A stretch of 64,000 nt of DNA from Hexactinellida sp. DTS-2022 (lineage: Eukaryota; Porifera; Hexactinellida), in the NCBI GenBank assembly GCA_028753945.1, contig JAPNXP010000015.1, positions 3,224,001-3,288,000 on the forward strand, in the 5' to 3' direction. The notes below the pieces were generated by a model. It was not told the DNA's origin, did no database searches, and saw nothing but the letters and a program-made list of their open reading frames with translations. Positions 58,598 through 64,000 of the stretch are shown here, one piece after another. How positions within the stretch are numbered: position 1 is the stretch's first letter; each line of letters starts with the position of its first letter. The position numbers and the translations under genes are program-made.

Positions 58598-61500
58598 TTA
58601 ACTGTCTTTTACTACTCCTAGAATGGGTTCATAATGATTTCCTGTGTAATGAATGTATATACTCCCTAAATAGTTAGATGGTGGTGATTGTATCACTTCA
58701 CCTATACTTTTCCCTGATCCTGAGAATATTTCCCATTTGTTTCCAACTGAATAGACCCAAATATCAGTTTGGAAAATTAAGGCCGCGGAAAACAATTCAG
58801 TATCAGTTCCCCATATTCTGTCTCTTCTCATTCTGATTTTATTTACGTAATCTATGGTACTTCTGAAACCACTGACTGTGACTGGATACTTGTTTTTAAT
58901 ATAATTATAGCAGACATCCCTATACTTCCCTACCATATTATTGACTATTATATTGCGTACTGTCGTTTGGTCATCAACACTGCCAGTTATCCAATAACAT
59001 AATGATGAAAATAGACAATTCCCATCTCCTGCAATTGTTTTATACCTGCAAGGACTACATACTTGTAGATTAATATTGTTGTTACCATTGTTTGAATTAT
59101 ATTCTATACCATTTACCATATTGAGCTTAAGATCTTTACACATGTTACTTTGCCATAATGGTGTTACAGGATGAAATGGAGGTAGTATGCTATAGTCAAT
59201 TGAAATTTCAACTAAATCACAATCCGATATAATATTGACATCTTGGATAGGTAGTTTGAAAGAAGAAATATCACTTCGATCTTCCTTGTAAAGTACAAGT
59301 ACATTATCTTTGGGTGAATTCAAACTAGGTGTTCTTTTATTTAGATTGGACATTAATGAATTATTGCAATGTTGCAAGGTATTTTCTAGTTGGTCTTTTA
59401 CAAACCTTTTAGTCACCTTGCTACAATGTCGTTTTGTGGGAAATTGTCCAAATGCTTTCTCAATTTTATTTATCTGAGGGTATATATAACTAGAATTGCA
59501 TTTCTTTCGTTTAGACCATTTTTCATAACAAACTTCCTCTTCAGGGATAACTTGTGATAACTTCCTCTTCTTAGGTACAAAGACTTTTTTCGCTATAGCC
59601 TCAAAGCCAAATCTAAATGCCGCAATTCGCTCTTGAATATTTGGATATATTTGTCGAATAAAATCTGCAGCTTTAATATTTAGTTTGCCATCAAAAATAC
59701 TGTATTTAACAATCCTGAACCAATTTTCAACAGGTGCATTACTATCTGTAGGATGATTATCAGGTTTTATAATATTAAGAATTAGCCCACTCCACAAAGG
59801 AACTAATGGCATGTAATAAGTGAGGATATGTTTTAAGATATTAGGATTAAAACAGGTATTAAAATTTAATTTGGTTTTGATAGATGTTTCATATTTCTGT
59901 ATGTCATTAATACATTCAATCCACAGGGAACTAAAATGTCGACCAAATAGCGATTTTTCTTTATATGTTTTAGCATTTTCATTGGATTCGTTTTCTTTAT
60001 CAATGTCCTCTACATCCAAATCGAAGGAATACTCCCCCTGTATTAATGATTCTAGGACAATCAAATGTTCACTCACTAAAGGAATAATAAATTCACTAGC
60101 TAGCACATAGCATAATGAGGTGAACAAAGTATCAAGTTTTGAAATTTGTTTACATGAAATCATTGATCCTAAAACATACAGTATCAATGATTTTAATTTC
60201 TTGTCAACCTTGAATTTCTTAGCTATTTGATGAGAAAATCTATGCATTATGTGTGCTGAACAAATATGAAGGACTGGTTCCAAATTAAGTTCTTCTTTGT
60301 TGACGATAATACGCCAGCACTTTTCTAGGTAATCAACCAAGCTAGATTTATTAAACACAGTACATGCGCTATGTAAAATAGCCCAACTGTAATCCATTTC
60401 AACTTGGGCTATATTTAGGTCTTTGGAAATAACTTTTTTGCATGTTAAAAACCATCTGTATAGGAAATGGGTTATTTCAGCTGTTGTATGGTCATTACTT
60501 ATCATTTCCGCAACAGGAACCGGACTCATTTTATACTTTGGGTGTTGTAGAGTTAAGGCATAGTAAAATATTCTTGTAGAACCAGGAAAAGGGTTACTGA
60601 TAATTGATCCAGTGGCATCTAAATTGAGAACTATAATATCTTTTTTATAACAATTAAATAACCTAATCTGTTCTTCTGTATGCATGTGTATTACAAAAGG
60701 ATGTTGAGCAAAGTATTGTATATATCCTGACATTAAGCTACCAGGTAATAATTGACAAAAATATGACCGTGTTTCTGAAATATCAACTAACTGATCAGTA
60801 GAAAATCGTGCTGCAGATCTTGTTTCCGATTTAACTTTCCTTAAACATGTTTGTGATTTTAAGCTAGTTAAATTACCGTATTTATATTGAGAAAGTTCAA
60901 ATGGATCGCCAAATTGGGAATAGTAATACTTACTGGTGGAAAAATTATCCAATTTTTGAGCGACCTGACAGCGCAAATTTCCTGATAGATGTCTCGAATG
61001 AGCCATTTTTTCTTCAAAATGTTGAGAAGATATCACCCCTCGGGTAGAATAGATAACCTTAACCCAAGTATTTAAAGGATCTGGTCTATCTTGAATACAA
61101 ATATGAAATGAAAGGCAGTTATCAAATTTACAATAAGCACGAGCCTGAAAATAAGCACAGTTATGTTTACGACTATTCAATTTGCTAAACCAGTGAATCT
61201 TAAACACTAACACACAGTACGGGACACATTCTAGTAATTTTTCTGCAAAAATATTGGTCCAGTTTTGATTACATTTAGTATTACCTTCGGAATCCGTTGA
61301 TGTAATATTTTGCCATTCTTCAAAACTTACAATGAATTCACCATTTTCATTGATTTCCAATTTATCTGATGACCCTAATAAATTTGCAGAGTTTGAAGAA
61401 ATATCAAAGTCAGTACTACATAAAGAGGTATGATCTAGGTTAGAGACTTCTACGCATGAATCATTACTTTCATGATTTTCTAAATCTATGCATTTTGATT

Positions 61501-62515
61501 CGGAAGAATCCAGGAGAAAACCAGAGTTATTATTGATCTTAGTAAGAATTTCAGTATACACGCTTCTTAATCTTTCTCTATAGAAAATCTCATTTTTCTC
61601 TCTTAGTCCATTTATCCATCCAATAAAGTTAGCTATTTCAGATTGCGTGATCCAGATATAATATTTACCCCATAAATAAACATAATTAGGATTATCTATG
61701 TTTTTGTGCATTAGCCATAATGACATTATTTGAGATCTTTCTAATAGCTTCGATTTATATTTTCCAATAAAAACATTTACAAAATTTTGTATTACATCGA
61801 ATATGTAATCTTTCTTGAATAATATGAAACCATTGTCGAAATGAATATTTTCTTCATTTGTACATTCGTAATGTTTAATACCGTCGAACCAAATTTGGCT
61901 ATCGCAATTATTAAAATAGGCAAGATTATCGCCATGATCTATCTCTCTTTCGCTAAGGCGCCTTTTAACATCTTTAACAGAATCCAAATACGAATCTATA
62001 TCACATGATCCTGATGCCCATAAAGTGAAGAGATGATCATTAGTTAGCTCCGATTCTACACATTTTAGGTCTATTTTACGAAAGAATTGGGTTAAATTTG
62101 ATACAAAATTCAAATTAGAATTCACGGTAGTGTTATTAATATCCTTCAATATACGTTTAGAAAATAGAGATGTTCTAAATTGTACAGTTAATCGTTCGAG
62201 TTCATACCTTATTTGTAAATCTTCGTTAATAGGCAAATATTGTGGAGGTTGAATAATAAAAACGGGACGAACTTGCTCCGTTTTACAAGTTTCAGGACGA
62301 TCTTTATTATTCGCTGGAACAAATATAGATAGTTTAGGGTGGATTGTAACAGCCTCAAAATGCTTGTTTACACAATCCTGAATTTTAGAAACATTCTTCA
62401 CCCACTTGAGATAAATCTTCTTCCTCAACAATGGACGATTTCGGCCATTTACAGCATTACTAATTTTGCCCCAAATAGAGTTAGGATGCGAGTCAGTTTG
62501 ATTTAGAAGTTCCAT
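58598..62515 (-). CDS. Transposase-like protein with C-terminal OTU cysteine-protease domain
   Basis: 1305 codons without a stop, intronless, AT-rich like the flanks. Centre: a likely RNase-H-fold transposase core, with VLNLDATGSIISNPF (Asp about 630), a second Asp in VEMDYSWAILHSACTVFN (about 708), and ENWFRIVKYSIF near 930 as a possible third acidic residue, a layout like MULE transposases. About 745-760 there is CWRIIV then LHICSAHIMHRFSH, a His/Cys pattern common at this place. C-terminus (about 1155-1300): OTU domain, with AGDGNCLFSSLCYWITG containing the D-G-N-C catalytic motif and the final His in YTGNHYEPIL. Both catalytic residues are intact. OTU domains are deubiquitinases; their role in transposons is unknown. 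I do not recognise the superfamily with certainty. Confidence 0.8.
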   Translation of the reverse strand: MELLNQTDSHPNSIWGKISNAVNGRNRPLLRKKIYLKWVKNVSKIQDCVNKHFEAVTIHPKLSIFVPANNKDRPETCKTEQVRPVFIIQPPQYLPINEDLQIRYELERLTVQFRTSLFSKRILKDINNTTVNSNLNFVSNLTQFFRKIDLKCVESELTNDHLFTLWASGSCDIDSYLDSVKDVKRRLSEREIDHGDNLAYFNNCDSQIWFDGIKHYECTNEENIHFDNGFILFKKDYIFDVIQNFVNVFIGKYKSKLLERSQIMSLWLMHKNIDNPNYVYLWGKYYIWITQSEIANFIGWINGLREKNEIFYRERLRSVYTEILTKINNNSGFLLDSSESKCIDLENHESNDSCVEVSNLDHTSLCSTDFDISSNSANLLGSSDKLEINENGEFIVSFEEWQNITSTDSEGNTKCNQNWTNIFAEKLLECVPYCVLVFKIHWFSKLNSRKHNCAYFQARAYCKFDNCLSFHICIQDRPDPLNTWVKVIYSTRGVISSQHFEEKMAHSRHLSGNLRCQVAQKLDNFSTSKYYYSQFGDPFELSQYKYGNLTSLKSQTCLRKVKSETRSAARFSTDQLVDISETRSYFCQLLPGSLMSGYIQYFAQHPFVIHMHTEEQIRLFNCYKKDIIVLNLDATGSIISNPFPGSTRIFYYALTLQHPKYKMSPVPVAEMISNDHTTAEITHFLYRWFLTCKKVISKDLNIAQVEMDYSWAILHSACTVFNKSSLVDYLEKCWRIIVNKEELNLEPVLHICSAHIMHRFSHQIAKKFKVDKKLKSLILYVLGSMISCKQISKLDTLFTSLCYVLASEFIIPLVSEHLIVLESLIQGEYSFDLDVEDIDKENESNENAKTYKEKSLFGRHFSSLWIECINDIQKYETSIKTKLNFNTCFNPNILKHILTYYMPLVPLWSGLILNIIKPDNHPTDSNAPVENWFRIVKYSIFDGKLNIKAADFIRQIYPNIQERIAAFRFGFEAIAKKVFVPKKRKLSQVIPEEEVCYEKWSKRKKCNSSYIYPQINKIEKAFGQFPTKRHCSKVTKRFVKDQLENTLQHCNNSLMSNLNKRTPSLNSPKDNVLVLYKEDRSDISSFKLPIQDVNIISDCDLVEISIDYSILPPFHPVTPLWQSNMCKDLKLNMVNGIEYNSNNGNNNINLQVCSPCRYKTIAGDGNCLFSSLCYWITGSVDDQTTVRNIIVNNMVGKYRDVCYNYIKNKYPVTVSGFRSTIDYVNKIRMRRDRIWGTDTELFSAALIFQTDIWVYSVGNKWEIFSGSGKSIGEVIQSPPSNYLGSIYIHYTGNHYEPILGVVKDS

Positions 62516-63539
62516 TGCACTTGAGAGACAAAATGTATTCTCAATGATAAATTCAAGTAACCATTGTAGATCGGGTGGTAAATCTAAAAGTGTGTAAGCA
62601 GTAGATATAACTACATTATAAATAAAGATTTAAACAAAAAACCAATCGTCCGAGTAGATTATACGAAGTACACACTGTTTTCCGAATAATCTTATATATT
62701 AATCGCGATGGTTTTTTTATTACAAAATGGGAAAAAAACGTATCGACATAGGGCGAGGGGATGCATAATTTTCATTAAATTTTCATTAATATCACAATAT
62801 TTAATTACAATTGGCATAGTATTTGAAAAGGTATATGCTTTTGAATACAAGCGAGGGCCGCAGGCCCGAGTGCAAGTTTGTCTTAACGCGCGGAGCGCAG
62901 AGGAGCAGCTTGTCAATACGAACTGCAAACGCAATTATTCCGAATGTTATGGACTGGCTGTAAGTTAATTAATATTGGCTTTAAATGAATATTCGCTTTG
63001 AATATTAACTCCTAACTAAAATCCCTAAAGAAATCGAGTAATGTTAATTAAAATACTCATAAGTAAAAGACTTGAAATTGTATCATATTTTAATGAATCA
63101 AAGTATACTTACCGAAGACGTTGAATGGGATTCCATTTTTATGTGGAGGTATTTCCATACTCTGAATTTGAATGTTGAAAATTAGTCTTTTAATCAAAGT
63201 ATACCATGTTTTATACTACAGAACTATTTACCTGTAGATAATAATATACATTTTTCAAAACTGAAGTGATAATTGTGAACTAAGAAATAGCACTCAAGGA
63301 TCATCATCAGGTTGGGACCGATTACGATTACAATCTTCATCAATTTTAATCGATCACACAATTTAGCTATTATCCTAATCGTAATCGTAATCATAACTAA
63401 CCTATCATCATGTCTTTACGTCAACGGTTATAGACAATGTTAAATTAGTAACACATTAATCATCTAATAGTGATGAAGAATTTATTAATCAACAATTGAG
63501 TATCGAACTTTACGGAAAGTCAAATAATGTAGAATTTGA
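62516..63539. other. Upstream region of the transposon ORF
   Basis: 1 kb inside the transposon, AT-rich, holding a GC-rich hairpin repeat (62700-62920). The ORF promoter should be here. 63300-63420 has ATTACGATTACAATC and ATCCTAATCGTAATCGTAAT, short inverted text. Confidence 0.6.
62700..62920. repeat. GC-rich double-hairpin repeat with leader, copy 3
   Basis: Leader TTGGCATAGTATTTGAAAAG then GTATATGC; GC part ACAAGCGAGGGCCGCAGGCC, CGAGTGCAAGTTTGTC, ACGCGCGGAGCGCAGAGGAG and CAGCTTGTCAATACGAA. Compare 43380-43640. Inserted inside, or carried by, the large transposon. Confidence 0.8.
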
Positions 63540-64000
63540 AATTATCAGAGGTAGTTGGAAATACTAATCTATTCATGACATTTTGAGATCTATAATTCAC
63601 TGTTACATAAATTTGTAGGCTCAAATTAAAAATTGACAATTTTCTAAACAAACTTTTTGAAAAAAAAAGGAAATTTTATGTAAAATTTTCAAGTCCAAAT
63701 TTCACTTTTTGTGTAAAATATGGGATATTCCTAATCCACTTTATCCCCTCTTTCAAGCAAAACAAAGATCAAGTCAATTGAGCATGTATAAGTGGGTCAA
63801 ATTGGCGTTTGAAGTGTGCTCACTTTTTGAAAAAAAAAGGAAATTTTATGTAAAATTTTCAAGTACAAATTTCACACCTTTTTGTGTAAAATATGGGATA
63901 TTCCTAATCCACTTTATCCCCTCTTTCAAGCAAAACAAAGATCAAGTCAATTGAGCATGTATAAGTGGGTCAAATTGGCGTTTGAAGTGTGCTCACTTTT
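63540..64000 (-). repeat. Right arm: inverted copy of the 173-bp tandem repeats
   Basis: 63540-63653 is the inverse of 58240-58354. From 63654 the 173-bp unit runs in inverse orientation, first the short version, then a long version that continues past base 64000. Confidence 0.93.

Larger units (their letters stand above)
57724..64000. mobile_element. Large DNA transposon with foldback-like inverted repeats, right end beyond the window
   Basis: The left arm is three head-to-tail 173-bp units (57724, 57897, 58070; the third is 3 bp shorter) plus a further inner stretch to about 58354. The right arm is the inverse: inner stretch 63540-63653, then at least two units to 64000, where the window stops. 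The arms match almost base for base, e.g. TCATGAATAGATTAGTATTT in both. Between them lies an intact ORF (58598-62515) for a transposase-like protein with an OTU domain. The right end and target duplication are not visible. Confidence 0.85.

Overview
This is a eukaryotic nuclear window. Genes are split by GT-AG introns whose phases fit when exons are joined, there are no operons or Shine-Dalgarno sites, and exons are less AT-rich than the spacers. The gene set (BBS9, DNAAF3 and DNAJB13 for cilia, a STAG cohesin subunit, an RNF213-like protein, a B4GALNT3/4-like glycosyltransferase, copine, a SAMD8-like protein) points to a ciliated animal. Compact spacing, short introns and many one- or two-exon genes suggest a small non-bilaterian genome such as a sponge. 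That placement is inference; I cannot name the species.

Layout. 1-4560 (-): 5' part of a large RNF213-like gene with a long 27-bp coding repeat, running off the left edge. 4903-5793 (-): polyprenol reductase (SRD5A3). 6055-9825 (-): a five-exon unconventional myosin with a short IQ-SH3 tail. 10446-11201 (-): NF-YA. 11368-15287 (-): BBS9 in three exons. 15466-19145 (-): RS-domain cyclophilin of the PPIG/NKTR type in seven exons. 19499-27540 (-): STAG/SCC3 in eleven exons. 27954-29354 (-): DNAAF3. 29535-31571 (-): B4GALNT3/4-like. 31780-32073 (-): small membrane ORF. 32359-32636 (+): exon-like fragment. 33663-36704: a decayed P-element/THAP transposon with perfect TIRs and a target-site duplication. 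37851-41056 (+): a tetraspan membrane protein gene with DNAJB13 (38927-39859) in its intron. 41949 (+): COX6A. 43883 (+): ATP synthase subunit g. 44523-46897 (+): copine with a Pro/Gly/Gln tail. 47382 (+): Pro/Tyr-rich protein. 48577-53106 (+): NAK-family (AAK1/BMP2K/GAK-like) kinase in nine exons, with a SAMD8/SMSr-like gene nested antisense in one intron (49560-51346). 54054 (+): PH-domain SWAP70/DEF6-like protein. 56505 (+): CFAP119-like protein. 57724 to beyond 64000: a transposon with an intact 1305-codon transposase-OTU ORF, bounded by long inverted repeats made of 173-bp tandem units.

Introns and spacers are full of short inverted-repeat elements: pogo/Tigger-like MITEs flanked by TA, a second family ending in GCCAACACCTTTTC, a GC-rich double-hairpin family, and others. 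One STAG intron is almost wholly a 15-bp minisatellite in which about 36 units match the p53-family half-site consensus. Functionally, four genes concern cilia or flagella (BBS9, DNAAF3, DNAJB13 and probably CFAP119), two are nuclear-encoded mitochondrial OXPHOS subunits, and several act in lipid or glycan synthesis (SRD5A3, SAMD8-like, B4GALNT-like). I see no evidence that they are co-regulated.
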